Source of the DNA: Prevotella sp.
Lineage (GTDB): Bacteria > Bacteroidota > Bacteroidia > Bacteroidales > Bacteroidaceae
Reading direction: 5' to 3'
DNA length: 32,368 nucleotides
Assembly (NCBI GenBank): GCA_017615355.1
Contig: JAGAAJ010000053.1
Coordinates: 1 to 32,368 of the forward strand
In this document: positions 7,981 through 15,805 of the stretch, in pieces
How positions within the stretch are numbered: the stretch's first letter is position 1
Layout: each line of letters starts with the position of its first letter
Notes under the pieces: model-generated
Databases searched by the model: none
Seen by the model: the letters and a program-made list of their open reading frames with translations, nothing else
What the model was told of the DNA's origin: nothing
Position numbers and translations under genes: made by a program

Positions 7981-9054
7981 ATGAAGCAGAAAATACTATT
8001 TATCGACCGCGACGGCACATTGGTAGAAGAGCCACTCGACGAGCAGGTGGACGCCTTGGAGAAAATCCGCTTCAAGCCTGGCGTGTTCCGCTGGCTGGGA
8101 CTTATTGCCGAGCGTACCGACTACAAGCTTGTGATGGTGAGCAATCAGGATGGATTGGGCACAGCTGTATTCCCTGAAGAAACCTTTTGGCCATCTCAGA
8201 ATTTCATCCTGCAGGCCTTGGAAGGAGAGGGAATCCACTTCGATGACATCCTCATTGACCCTCACTTCCCTGAGGACAACGCCCCTACCCGCAAACCCGG
8301 CACGGGGATGGTGCAGAAATACATGGACGACACGGAACACTACGATATAGCCGGCAGCTACGTCATCGGTGACCGCGACACCGACCGCCAGTTGGCCCAT
8401 AATATCGGCTGCAAGGCAATTATCCTAGACGAAAACATCGGTTGGCAACAGGCTGCCGAGACCATCATCGACGGAGAGCGCCGCGCCAGCGTTCGACGCA
8501 CCACGAAAGAGACTGATATTGCCGTCAGCCTCGCTCTCGACGGCACAGGAACCTGCCATATTGAGACCGGTCTTGGCTTCTTCGACCACATGCTCGAGCA
8601 GATTGGACGTCACGGGGGCATCGACCTCGATATCAGCGTCAAAGGTGACCTCAACGTCGATGAACACCACACCATCGAGGACACAGCCCTAGCCCTGGGC
8701 GAGTGTCTACGTCAGGCACTTGGCTCAAAGCGAGGCATCGAGCGCTACGGCTTCTCGCTGCCTATGGACGACTGTCAGGCGCATGTATGCCTTGACTTCG
8801 GCGGACGTCCCTGGCTCATTTGGGAAACAGAGTTCCATCGTGAAAAGATAGGCGATATGCCCACGGAGATGTTCTTCCATTTCTTTAAGAGCCTGAGCGA
8901 CGCTGCATTGATGAACCTTTACATCCACGCCGACGGACAAAACGAACACCACAAGATTGAGGCCATCTTCAAGGCACTCGCCCGCAGCCTCCGTCAGGCC
9001 ATTCGCCGCGATGTCTATCGCTATCAACTGCCCTCAACCAAGGGAACACTCTAA
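7981..9054 (+). CDS. hisB: Bifunctional histidinol-phosphatase / imidazoleglycerol-phosphate dehydratase HisB
   Basis: HisB performs two steps of histidine synthesis. The N-terminal HAD phosphatase (about 1-160) has FIDRDGTL (nucleophile Asp9, Asp11) and GDRDTD (130-135). The C-terminal IGP dehydratase (about 168-357) has [15 protein letters not shown] and HHTIED (229-234), with metal-binding His/Glu. I use the ATG at 7981 (357 residues); the upstream TTG at 7972 adds only a few Lys-rich residues. The zinc-loop cysteines known in E. coli HisB are absent: the region reads [14 protein letters not shown], so the phosphatase probably lacks structural zinc. No other his gene is in the window; the neighbours are uncharacterised membrane proteins. 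Confidence 0.95.
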   Translation: MKQKILFIDRDGTLVEEPLDEQVDALEKIRFKPGVFRWLGLIAERTDYKLVMVSNQDGLGTAVFPEETFWPSQNFILQALEGEGIHFDDILIDPHFPEDNAPTRKPGTGMVQKYMDDTEHYDIAGSYVIGDRDTDRQLAHNIGCKAIILDENIGWQQAAETIIDGERRASVRRTTKETDIAVSLALDGTGTCHIETGLGFFDHMLEQIGRHGGIDLDISVKGDLNVDEHHTIEDTALALGECLRQALGSKRGIERYGFSLPMDDCQAHVCLDFGGRPWLIWETEFHREKIGDMPTEMFFHFFKSLSDAALMNLYIHADGQNEHHKIEAIFKALARSLRQAIRRDVYRYQLPSTKGTL

Positions 9055-9085
9055 TCATTATACATCTCCTCAAATCATTAAGATT

Positions 9086-9517
9086 ATGTTCCAAATAGAC
9101 CGCTCATACATAGAACACGTTGACTTGGAGTCGCTGCAAAGCCGCATCTGGGATATCCGCAGCGACCACAAGGACGACCCTACCCTGCCCCATATCGAGA
9201 ACTACGGTACCACCGAAGAGGCGTTCGAGGCCTATCTTGAGAAAAAACAGAAACTAGAGGACTTCAAGGATACCTGGCGCAATCGCCGTATGCTCATCCT
9301 CGGTGCTGTATTTCTTTTAACCCTGGCCTGTTTCAGCTTGTTTCTCAGCAAGATGAAGTGGGAGTCCTACGCAGTCGCCTTCATGCTTTGCATGTTGATT
9401 TATATGGTGTACATGACCATCGTGGCCTATCGCGAAAAACAGTTCCGCAACAATCCTAACGAGACGTTCCTTAAGGCGTTGCTCTACTGGGACGAGCATC
9501 ACGATGATGAGGAGTGA
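9086..9517 (+). CDS. Small two-helix membrane protein, unknown function
   Basis: A 143-residue protein I cannot assign. The ATG at 9086 is chosen because the residues coded upstream are shadow translation of the hisB 3' end. About 65 polar N-terminal residues with a charged, coiled-coil-like stretch (YLEKKQKLEDFKDTWRNRR) lead into two close transmembrane helices (about 68-88 and 94-114) and an acidic tail ending HHDDEE. Both ends should be cytoplasmic. It lies 31 bases after hisB and 3 bases before the GH25 lipoprotein, so it is likely translated together with the latter. A role in envelope biology is inferred from that neighbour alone. Confidence 0.75.
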   Translation: MFQIDRSYIEHVDLESLQSRIWDIRSDHKDDPTLPHIENYGTTEEAFEAYLEKKQKLEDFKDTWRNRRMLILGAVFLLTLACFSLFLSKMKWESYAVAFMLCMLIYMVYMTIVAYREKQFRNNPNETFLKALLYWDEHHDDEE

Positions 9518-9520
9518 AGG

Positions 9521-10813
9521 ATGCGTTACCTGCTACATATCATCCTAGCTACAACGCTACTCAGCTGCACGGGTAAAGGGGATGCCTCCTTACACGCCGA
9601 CCGCTATGTGCTACGTCAGGAGCTGCTGGCCCAAAGCAGCAAGGCATCGGCTATGAGGCGGCAGCTGATAGCCACAGAGCTGAAATACTACCTCGATCGC
9701 CACGATGCACGCGACACAGGCTTCGACTGGGTGATCAGCTATGCCGAACGAGGCGATTCTTCCATACGGCATTATCTGCCGCAGGGGCTTGTCACCATCC
9801 ACACACTACTGAAACATCACGAAGGCAAACGGCTGATGCGTGACGAACTGGGACGTCTCGTCATCGGGACGTTGCAGGACAGCGTACTCGTCAGCGGCCT
9901 TCGTATCGACTCCGCTGGTGTCTTTGCAGGCACGATGAACCGTTGGGCAGAGGCCTCCGGCAATGGTTTCTATCGTTCTGCCGACGGCACCTATACCGAA
10001 GGGCCTTGGGCACACGACCAGCGTGAGGGACTTGGCCTGAGCATAGGCTCTGAGCATCTGCGCATGGGCGAATGGCTGCGCGGACAATATCGCGGAGAGC
10101 GCATGAACTACCATGCCGACCGCATATACGGCATTGACATCTCCCGCTATCAACATGAAAAAGGCCGCCGCCGCTATCCCGTCAGCTGGGGAGGCAACCA
10201 CTTCACACATCTGGGACGCCGCATCAGCGCTGACCGCGTACTCGACAAGCTGGATTATCCTGTGCAGTTCGTATACATCAAAAGCACCGAGGGTGTGACC
10301 ATTCAGAACAAATACTACAACGACGACGATGCTGCGGTACGACATAGAGGTATGCACGTAGGTGCCTATCATTTCCTCTCCACCCGTACGTCGCCAGAGG
10401 AACAGGCACGCCACTATCTGCAGAACACCCGTTTCCGTAGCGGAGACCTGCCGCCGATGCTCGATATCGAGCCCTCCAACAAGCAGATAGACGAGATGGG
10501 CGGTCCAATCGTGCTCTTTGACTATATCCGCAGGTGGCTGCGCATCGTTGAGGAGAAAACGCACACTAAGCCCATTCTCTACATCAACCAGAACTTTGCC
10601 TACAACTACCTGCCCTTTGCGCCCGACATCAAAAACGGCTACCGCTACTGGGTTGCCCGTTATGGCGAGTTCCGTCCCGACTTGCATCACGACATCTGGC
10701 AGCTTAGCGGCGACGGCCGGGTCTCAGGTTTTGCTACTGAGGTTGATCTCAATGTATTCAATGGTTATCAGCAGCAATGGGACGAATTTCTACGCTCAGC
10801 AACCATTCCTTAA
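9521..10813 (+). CDS. GH25-family lysozyme-like lipoprotein with N-terminal MORN-like region
   Basis: A 430-residue predicted lipoprotein: the N-terminus ends in the lipobox LLSC (Cys16). Residues about 140-200 contain short Gly/Tyr/Trp repeats (YTEGPWAHDQREGLGLSIG) resembling MORN repeats. From about 202 to the end is a GH25 muramidase domain that cleaves peptidoglycan glycan strands. It shows YGIDISRYQ with the conserved Asp (206), FVYIKSTEG (250-258), GAYHFLS, and PMLDIEPS with the catalytic Asp315/Glu317. Location should be the periplasmic face or the outer membrane. It is preceded within 3 bases by the small membrane protein gene. Targets may be the cell's own wall or competitors; the lipid anchor favours a housekeeping role. 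Confidence 0.9.
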   Translation: MRYLLHIILATTLLSCTGKGDASLHADRYVLRQELLAQSSKASAMRRQLIATELKYYLDRHDARDTGFDWVISYAERGDSSIRHYLPQGLVTIHTLLKHHEGKRLMRDELGRLVIGTLQDSVLVSGLRIDSAGVFAGTMNRWAEASGNGFYRSADGTYTEGPWAHDQREGLGLSIGSEHLRMGEWLRGQYRGERMNYHADRIYGIDISRYQHEKGRRRYPVSWGGNHFTHLGRRISADRVLDKLDYPVQFVYIKSTEGVTIQNKYYNDDDAAVRHRGMHVGAYHFLSTRTSPEEQARHYLQNTRFRSGDLPPMLDIEPSNKQIDEMGGPIVLFDYIRRWLRIVEEKTHTKPILYINQNFAYNYLPFAPDIKNGYRYWVARYGEFRPDLHHDIWQLSGDGRVSGFATEVDLNVFNGYQQQWDEFLRSATIP

Positions 10814-11152
10814 ACCCTTATTATTGGTTTTTGAGATAATAATTTAGGATATTGAGATTGTTTTTATTGCGTTGGACAGGTATTTTGGGGCGTTAGATAA
10901 ATTTTGCACACCAGAATACAGATTACATAGTTAAGGGCAGTCAAAATAGATGGAATATGGAAAAACGTAGGAGATTGGTAGGATTTTTGTAGAGGATTAG
11001 TAGGAGAAAAAACGAGAAAATATTAACGTAAATAAATGATAACAAATCACTTATTGTAAAATATTAACAAATGTAGTAGGAGATGATTTTAAATCAAGCT
11101 ATCGACAAATGATTTTTCAGTCAAGAAGCCGTATTTAGCTTGTTTTGCAATG
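10814..11152. other. Gene-free AT-rich stretch with degenerate GTAGGA repeats
   Basis: About 340 bases with no convincing reading frame between convergent genes. A weak inverted repeat, TTATTAT (10818-10824) and ATAATAA (10836-10842), follows the GH25 stop and could be a poor terminator. GTAGGA-like words recur (10967, 10978, 10989-11003, 11076), with GTAGGAGAT exact at 10967 and 11076, and AAAATATTAAC occurs twice. No consensus promoter or known RNA is recognised. Confidence 0.5.
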
Positions 11153-11824
11153 TCAATACACCCTTGGACCAAAGATGTCGGTGCCGATGCGCACCATCGT
11201 AGAGCCGTGAGTGACGGCAATGGGGAAGTCGGCACTCATACCCCAGGAACGCTCGCAGAAGGCGTCGTCGGAAGCAAAGAACTGCTGTTTCACCTCGTCG
11301 AAGAGACGGCGGCCTGTCTCGAACTCGGAGGCTATCTGCTGCTCGTCATCCACGTTTGATGCCATCATCATCAGGCCGCAGATGCGCACATGGCTCATCT
11401 GACGCCACTTGCCGTCGCTGAGCAGCTGGCGCAGGGCATCGGGAGTGAGGCCGTATTTCGTGGCTTCCTCGGCGATGTGCAGTTCCAGGAGCACCTTCAC
11501 CACCCTACCCGACTTCTCGGCCTGTTTCTCTATCTCACGCAGGAGCTTGAGGGAGTCGACCGACTGGATCATCGTGATATAGGGCACGATGTACTTCACC
11601 TTGTTGGTCTGCAGATGTCCGATGAAATGCCACTCGATGTCCTTTGGCAATTGCTCGTGCTTCTGGCGCAGCTCCTGCTCGTGGCTCTCGCCGAACACAC
11701 GCTGGCCCTCATCGTAAGCGGCCATGATGTATTCGGCGGGATGATACTTGCTGATGGCTACCAGGCGGACGCCCTCAGGCAGGCTGTCAAGCACGCGGCG
11801 CAGGTTTTCCTTAACGGGGAACAT
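11153..11824 (-). CDS. yggS: YggS/PLPBP-family pyridoxal phosphate homeostasis protein
   Basis: A 223-residue single-domain protein of the YggS (PROSC/PLPBP) family, alanine-racemase N-terminal fold. These proteins bind PLP and affect vitamin B6 and amino-acid homeostasis without known catalysis. Diagnostic segments are VAISKYHP with the PLP lysine (Lys26), VFGESHEQEL, WHFIGHLQTNK (65-75), and near the C-terminus MSADFPIAVTHGSTMVRIGTDIFG, which carries the phosphate-binding Ser/Gly residues. Length is typical. It is 14 bases downstream of the DUF4494 gene and is the last gene of the pseudokinase-DUF4494-yggS run. Confidence 0.95.
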   Translation of the reverse strand: MFPVKENLRRVLDSLPEGVRLVAISKYHPAEYIMAAYDEGQRVFGESHEQELRQKHEQLPKDIEWHFIGHLQTNKVKYIVPYITMIQSVDSLKLLREIEKQAEKSGRVVKVLLELHIAEEATKYGLTPDALRQLLSDGKWRQMSHVRICGLMMMASNVDDEQQIASEFETGRRLFDEVKQQFFASDDAFCERSWGMSADFPIAVTHGSTMVRIGTDIFGPRVY

Positions 11825-11838
11825 CTTTGCGGATTGTG

Positions 11839-12339
11839 TTATGACTCAGCTTCAGGGATGTCCTGCTCGTCCTTCTGGGCGTTCGTCTTCGCAGCTGCCT
11901 TGTATTCGAAGACATCCATGAGGGTGGTCTCGGCTACTGATGCAATGACATAGTCCATCATGCCGCCGCCCATCACTTCATCGATATTCTTCACGGCGCC
12001 GTTCAGCGTGCCGGCCTGCACCAGGTAGTTGATGTTGGAGCGCTTCTCCTTCTCGGTCTTCTCGTCGATGGTGATGAACTGCAGCTTGGCCTTGTACCAG
12101 CGGTCGGCCGTAGCTTCGTCGCTGAAGAAGATCTCCCTGTAGGTGGCGCGCTTGATGTCAGTGACCTCAAACATGCCGCTGATATATGACGACACCTCTT
12201 CCATGATGCGCTTCTCGGCCTCGGTAAAGGAGAGGGCATCGACGACATAGGCCTCAGTCACTTTCTTCTGCAGGCCGTCGTCCATCGTCTTATCGTATCT
12301 GATTTTACATTCAAACCAGTTGTCTGTTCTGCTTCGCAC
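11839..12339 (-). CDS. DUF4494 family protein
   Basis: A 166-residue soluble protein of a Bacteroidetes-restricted family with no known function. Features I associate with DUF4494 are NWFECKIRYDKT near the N-terminus, KVTEAYVVDALSFTEAEKRI (26-45) and a long polar middle ending in VAETTLMDVFEYK. There is no signal peptide or membrane segment. The last about 20 residues are Ala/Lys/Glu-rich and probably disordered. The start MRSRTDNWFE is chosen because the conserved region begins at once. It lies between a membrane pseudokinase (53 bases upstream) and yggS (14 bases downstream). In this run it follows the translation operon, a position that may hint at a translation- or stress-linked role. Confidence 0.85.
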   Translation of the reverse strand: MRSRTDNWFECKIRYDKTMDDGLQKKVTEAYVVDALSFTEAEKRIMEEVSSYISGMFEVTDIKRATYREIFFSDEATADRWYKAKLQFITIDEKTEKEKRSNINYLVQAGTLNGAVKNIDEVMGGGMMDYVIASVAETTLMDVFEYKAAAKTNAQKDEQDIPEAES

Positions 12340-12392
12340 TTTTGTAAGGTTTAAAGGTTAAGGGGTTAAAAGAGAAAGGGTGAGAGGGATTA

Positions 12393-13712
12393 CTACTCTG
12401 AAGGCTTGGTGTTTACGCCACTATGCCTGACGCTTTGCTGCATCTCAGACTGTAGTTTGGAAATAATCTGCGAAGCCATGCTGTTGGCGTCGTCAATACC
12501 AAGTCCTGTCTGCTGGCTCAGCTCTCCGGCATAGTCGTAGAGCTCGTCCATCACTTTCTCGCTATTTGCGATATAGTCATTCTCTGACGAGCCACTTTGC
12601 CCTGCACCATAGATGGAACCAAGACTCGTTCTAGCTTTCTCCTCGAAACGACGGCGGAAGATGGAATTGAGCTGTTCGTTGACCTTGATGGAATCGGAGA
12701 GCATCTTCACTTCTTCGTCGGTCATGGGTGCAATGGAGTCCAAGAAAGGCGCATTCTCAATGTCATAATAGGTATTATAGGCATTGGTCTCGGCATAAGG
12801 ATCATCATCGTTTGGCATTGCTAGAGAGGGATTGTATTCGGCATCACGATAATGGTCATTCACCTTAATGCCATTGTCGTCGATGAACTCTACGGTACTT
12901 GGCTCGCGGATAAGGCCGAAGAAAACGGCCACGATCAATGCCACGACAGCACAGGCACCCAGCATAAGCCAGAGTGAACGGCGCTTGTTGCGCTTGAAGC
13001 TGATGGCGCTGCGCATCTCATGCACCGTGGAATAGCGCTTGTCGGGGTCTTCGGAAGTAGCTTTTTTCACCACGCCCTTGTACTCATATCCCATCTCGCT
13101 AAACTCATGCAAGTGCTCGATGAAACGGCCCAAGGCATAGACATCGCTGCGCTCATCGGCCTTGGCCTCGTCAAGAACCTCGGGAGCTACGTCGTTCTCA
13201 AAGTCTTTGTAAAGCAGGCGCTGTTCCTTCATGTTGAGGAACGATGAGCCGTGACAGAGCAGCATCGGCTTGTTTTCGCCTTTACGGACAAAAATCATCT
13301 GCGGCGAGTAGCACAATTGGTAGATGCCGCGCTCGTGCAGCTGCTCGGTAATGTCCATCAAGGCCTCGATGGTACTACTGACAAAGCCCTTCTTAGCCAC
13401 GATGGAAGGCTGTGAGCTCAGCAGCTGGGCGAGAGTCAGATAGCTGCCTGTATGCAGCTCAATCTCGTAGATGCCGCCACTATCCTCGTGTAGCTCGTAT
13501 TTGAGTTGACGGGCGTCGTCAATCTCCTTTACCGCCTGATAGTCCTTGTGCAACCCCTCGCCGAAGAAAAGGCTGTCGGTCAGATCAGGGCGCAGCTCGA
13601 CCACATAGCGATATTTACGGTCTATCTGTTTGCGATAGAAAAAACCGAAAGGCATGGGCTCGCGGCGAGCAGCCATACTTTCCTGAGAGTTTACCAATTC
13701 TTCGTAGTTCAT
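12393..13712 (-). CDS. Membrane-anchored protein-kinase-like protein lacking catalytic residues (pseudokinase)
   Basis: A 439-residue protein. Residues about 75-240 resemble the back half of a Ser/Thr kinase fold: LHERGI (125-130) where the catalytic loop begins, an APE motif (176-178), SDVYALGRFIEHL (189-201, subdomain IX) and DPDKRYSTVHEM (222-233, subdomain XI arginine). The HRD loop reads YQLCYSPQM (131-139) and the DFG position reads CHG (153-155), so the catalytic Asp, Lys and metal-binding Asp are gone. No glycine-rich loop is seen. A basic stretch precedes one transmembrane helix (about 245-268). The C-terminal about 170 residues, acidic and Ser/Asn-rich, should be extracytoplasmic. 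It starts 67 bases after tsf, behind a strong hairpin and without an obvious promoter. The kinase-like fold is my reading of motifs. Confidence 0.75.
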   Translation of the reverse strand: MNYEELVNSQESMAARREPMPFGFFYRKQIDRKYRYVVELRPDLTDSLFFGEGLHKDYQAVKEIDDARQLKYELHEDSGGIYEIELHTGSYLTLAQLLSSQPSIVAKKGFVSSTIEALMDITEQLHERGIYQLCYSPQMIFVRKGENKPMLLCHGSSFLNMKEQRLLYKDFENDVAPEVLDEAKADERSDVYALGRFIEHLHEFSEMGYEYKGVVKKATSEDPDKRYSTVHEMRSAISFKRNKRRSLWLMLGACAVVALIVAVFFGLIREPSTVEFIDDNGIKVNDHYRDAEYNPSLAMPNDDDPYAETNAYNTYYDIENAPFLDSIAPMTDEEVKMLSDSIKVNEQLNSIFRRRFEEKARTSLGSIYGAGQSGSSENDYIANSEKVMDELYDYAGELSQQTGLGIDDANSMASQIISKLQSEMQQSVRHSGVNTKPSE

Positions 13713-13726
13713 ACTTTCTTGAAAGG

Positions 13727-13757
13727 AGACGTCTGCCCCTTTCGAGAGCAGACGTCT
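13727..13757 (-). terminator. Strong hairpin between tsf and the pseudokinase gene
   Basis: AGACGTCTGC (13727-13736) pairs perfectly with GCAGACGTCT (13748-13757) around an 11-base loop. It lies between the tsf stop and the pseudokinase ATG. The downstream side on the minus strand is CCTTTC rather than a T tract, so termination is probably partial (attenuator) or the element protects the 3' end of the ribosomal mRNA. Confidence 0.6.
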
Positions 13758-13779
13758 GTAATAATTAATAATGTGTAGA

Positions 13780-14775
13780 TTACTCAGCTACAAGGGTGAA
13801 GCGACGGAAGGCAGTAATCTTCAGTTCCTTGTCCTGCTTCTTCAGCCACTCAGCCACATTGGCCTTGTCGCCGTCGCCGAACTGGAACTCCTGGTCAACC
13901 AGGCAGCTCTCCTTCTTGAACTTCTGAACGCGACCCTTAGCAATGCCCTCAATCATAGGCATCTTGAGCTGGGCCTCGCCCTCAACCTTAGCCTCGGCGA
14001 TGATCTTGCGAGCCTCGTCGGCCTGCTCCTTCGTGATCCAGCCCTTGGCGGTGTTGCTCTCGATGTGGTCCTCGCTGTCGACGTGGGCGGGGTTGATGCC
14101 AGCCTTGTTCAGCTTCATGTCGACAAACTTCTGAACCTGCTCGAGCTTCGACTTCTCAACGGCGGTCTTGTACTCCTCGTCGAGGATCTTCGGGTCGATG
14201 CTGTCGGCGTCGAGTGCGATGGGCTTCATGGCAGCCACCTGCATGGCCAGCTTGTGGCCCACCTCGGCGTTCTCCTTGTTCAGCTGCACCATTGTGCAGA
14301 GCATGTGCTTGCCCATGTGGTCATAGACCTCAACGTTGTCGCCCTCGAGAGTGAGGTAGCCGTCGAGCTCCATCTTCTCACCGGTGATGCCAGAACGCTG
14401 GGTAACAGCCTCCTGAGCCTTCTGTCCGTTGACTTCCAGTTCCTTCACCTCGTCGAGGGTCTTGCTCTTAGCAGCCAGAGCGGCGTCGAGGATACTCTGG
14501 GTCAGGGCAATGAAGTCAGCACCATTGGCCACGAAGTCGGTCTCGCACTTCAGGGCAATCATGGCAGCAAAGCCGTCCACCTTCTTCACAAGCACGCAAC
14601 CATTGGAGGTCTCGCGGTCAGAACGCTTGGCAGCGATGGCCAGTCCGCGCTCGCGGAGCAGTTCCTTAGCACGGTCGAAGTCGCCCTCGGCCTCGGTGAG
14701 TGCCTTCTTCACATCGGCCAGACCGGCACCGGTCATAGCGCGAAGCTTTTTGATATCGTCAATTGAAATAGCCAT
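13780..14775 (-). CDS. tsf: Translation elongation factor Ts
   Basis: EF-Ts is the nucleotide exchange factor that recharges EF-Tu with GTP. The 331-residue protein begins with the UBA-like N-terminal domain (IDDIKKLRAMTGAGLADVKKAL) and carries the EF-Tu-contacting ETDFVAN motif (78-84). Dimerisation and C-terminal subdomains follow. It is longer than the E. coli protein (283 residues), as is usual in Bacteroidetes. It lies 40 bases after rpsB in the conserved rpsB-tsf pair; that spacer is made of TTTACAA-like repeats. The long open frame on the opposite strand is a codon-bias shadow. Confidence 0.98.
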   Translation of the reverse strand: MAISIDDIKKLRAMTGAGLADVKKALTEAEGDFDRAKELLRERGLAIAAKRSDRETSNGCVLVKKVDGFAAMIALKCETDFVANGADFIALTQSILDAALAAKSKTLDEVKELEVNGQKAQEAVTQRSGITGEKMELDGYLTLEGDNVEVYDHMGKHMLCTMVQLNKENAEVGHKLAMQVAAMKPIALDADSIDPKILDEEYKTAVEKSKLEQVQKFVDMKLNKAGINPAHVDSEDHIESNTAKGWITKEQADEARKIIAEAKVEGEAQLKMPMIEGIAKGRVQKFKKESCLVDQEFQFGDGDKANVAEWLKKQDKELKITAFRRFTLVAE

Positions 14776-14777
14776 TT

Positions 14778-14813
14778 TTATTTACAATTTACAGATTTAC
14801 ACTTTACAATTAA
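14778..14813 (-). repeat. TTTACA-type short repeats in the rpsB-tsf spacer
   Basis: On the plus strand the spacer is a chain of imperfect TTTACAA/ATTTACAG/TTTACAC units with a period of 6-8 bases. Its core ATTTACAGATTTAC (14787-14800) recurs exactly at 20582-20595, in front of oadB. It occupies nearly the whole spacer upstream of the tsf start. Confidence 0.7.
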
Positions 14814-14815
14814 AA

Positions 14816-15679
14816 TTACTCAGCGGCGGGAGCCTCTTCCTCGGCAGCGGGAGCTTCAGCAACGGGAGCCTCAGCGGCAGGAGCAGCCTCTTCCTTGCGG
14901 GCGCGGCGAGCACCGGCAGCACGACGGGGCTTCACTTCCTCAGCCTCAGCGGCATCCTGAGCCTCAGCAGCCTTCTCATCAGCCTTCTCAGCCTTGCGCT
15001 CCTCGATACCCTCGAGGATAGCAGCGCAACAAGCATTGAGGATCACCTCCACGCTGTCCTTGGCGTCATCGTTGGCGGGGATAACGAAGTCCACATTCGA
15101 GGGATCGCTGTTGGTATCGACGATACCGAACACGGGGATACCCAGACGGTTGGCCTCGCGCACAGCGTTGTTCTCCTTCATCACGTCGACGACGAAGAGA
15201 GCGCTGGGCAGACGGGTGAGGTCGACGATAGAGCCGAGGTTCTTCTCCAGCTTGGCGCGCTGGCGAGTCACCTGCAGGAGCTCACGCTTCGACAAGTTGC
15301 CGAAGGTGCCGTCGCTCATCAGCTTGTCGATGTTGGCCATCTTCTTCACAGCCTTGCGGATGGTGGGGAAGTTGGTGAGCATGCCACCAGGCCAACGCTC
15401 GATGACGTAAGGCATATTGATGCTGGTTGCCTTCTCGGCAATCACTTCCTTGGTCTGTTTCTTAGTACCTACGAAGAGGATTTTCTTGCCCTGGCGGGCG
15501 ATGTTCTTCAGGGCCTCGGCAGCGTCGTCAATCTTCACGACGGTCTTGTGGAGGTCGATGATATGGATGCCGTTGCGCTCGCAGTAGATGTAGGGAGCCA
15601 TAGCGGGGCACCACTTGCGCTTCAGGTGGCCGAAGTGGCAGCCGGCCTGCAGCAGCTGGTCAAAATTTGTTCTTGCCAT
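14816..15679 (-). CDS. rpsB: 30S ribosomal protein S2
   Basis: S2 is a late-assembling small-subunit protein needed for S1 binding. The 287-residue product matches the family throughout residues 1-225 (QAGCHFGHLKRKW, YIYCERNGIHIIDL, ERWPGGMLTNF, GIVDTNSDPSNVDFVIPANDDA). Beyond that it has a lineage-specific tail of about 60 residues rich in Ala, Glu and Pro with an Arg-rich patch (PRRAAGARRARK), probably disordered. The E. coli protein ends near residue 241. It is followed by tsf and preceded by rpsI after a 126-base spacer. Confidence 0.98.
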   Translation of the reverse strand: MARTNFDQLLQAGCHFGHLKRKWCPAMAPYIYCERNGIHIIDLHKTVVKIDDAAEALKNIARQGKKILFVGTKKQTKEVIAEKATSINMPYVIERWPGGMLTNFPTIRKAVKKMANIDKLMSDGTFGNLSKRELLQVTRQRAKLEKNLGSIVDLTRLPSALFVVDVMKENNAVREANRLGIPVFGIVDTNSDPSNVDFVIPANDDAKDSVEVILNACCAAILEGIEERKAEKADEKAAEAQDAAEAEEVKPRRAAGARRARKEEAAPAAEAPVAEAPAAEEEAPAAE

Positions 15680-15805
15680 TGTTTGCTTTCTTTTTAAATA
15701 ATGTGTTTACTTTCTTTTTAATTCTTTCGCTTTAGAATCAGCCAGAAGGCAGTCACCCTGATGATGAATCCCCCTGGTTTAGATACTAAACTCGTCCAGC
15801 AGATA
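15680..15805 (-). promoter_or_regulatory. rpsI-rpsB spacer with hairpin and duplicated A-rich element
   Basis: The longest spacer inside the ribosomal operon. GTTTAG (15777-15782) and CTAAAC (15786-15791) form a perfect 6-bp stem with a 3-base loop just after rpsI. Near rpsB, CTTTCTTTTTAA occurs twice (15686-15697 and 15710-15721), 24 bases apart. No TAnnTTTG promoter is seen. It could hold an S2 control element or an RNA-processing site, but this is a guess. Confidence 0.35.

Noticed and set aside
13771-14766. A 331-codon open frame on the plus strand opposite tsf
   Set aside because: It mirrors the strongly conserved EF-Ts gene, has Leu/Val/His-rich low-complexity translation with no recognisable motif, and is explained by codon bias on the other strand.
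14429-15697. A 422-codon plus-strand frame opposite tsf and rpsB
   Set aside because: Antisense to two ribosomal-operon genes and running through their spacer; Ser/Leu-rich with no domain signature.
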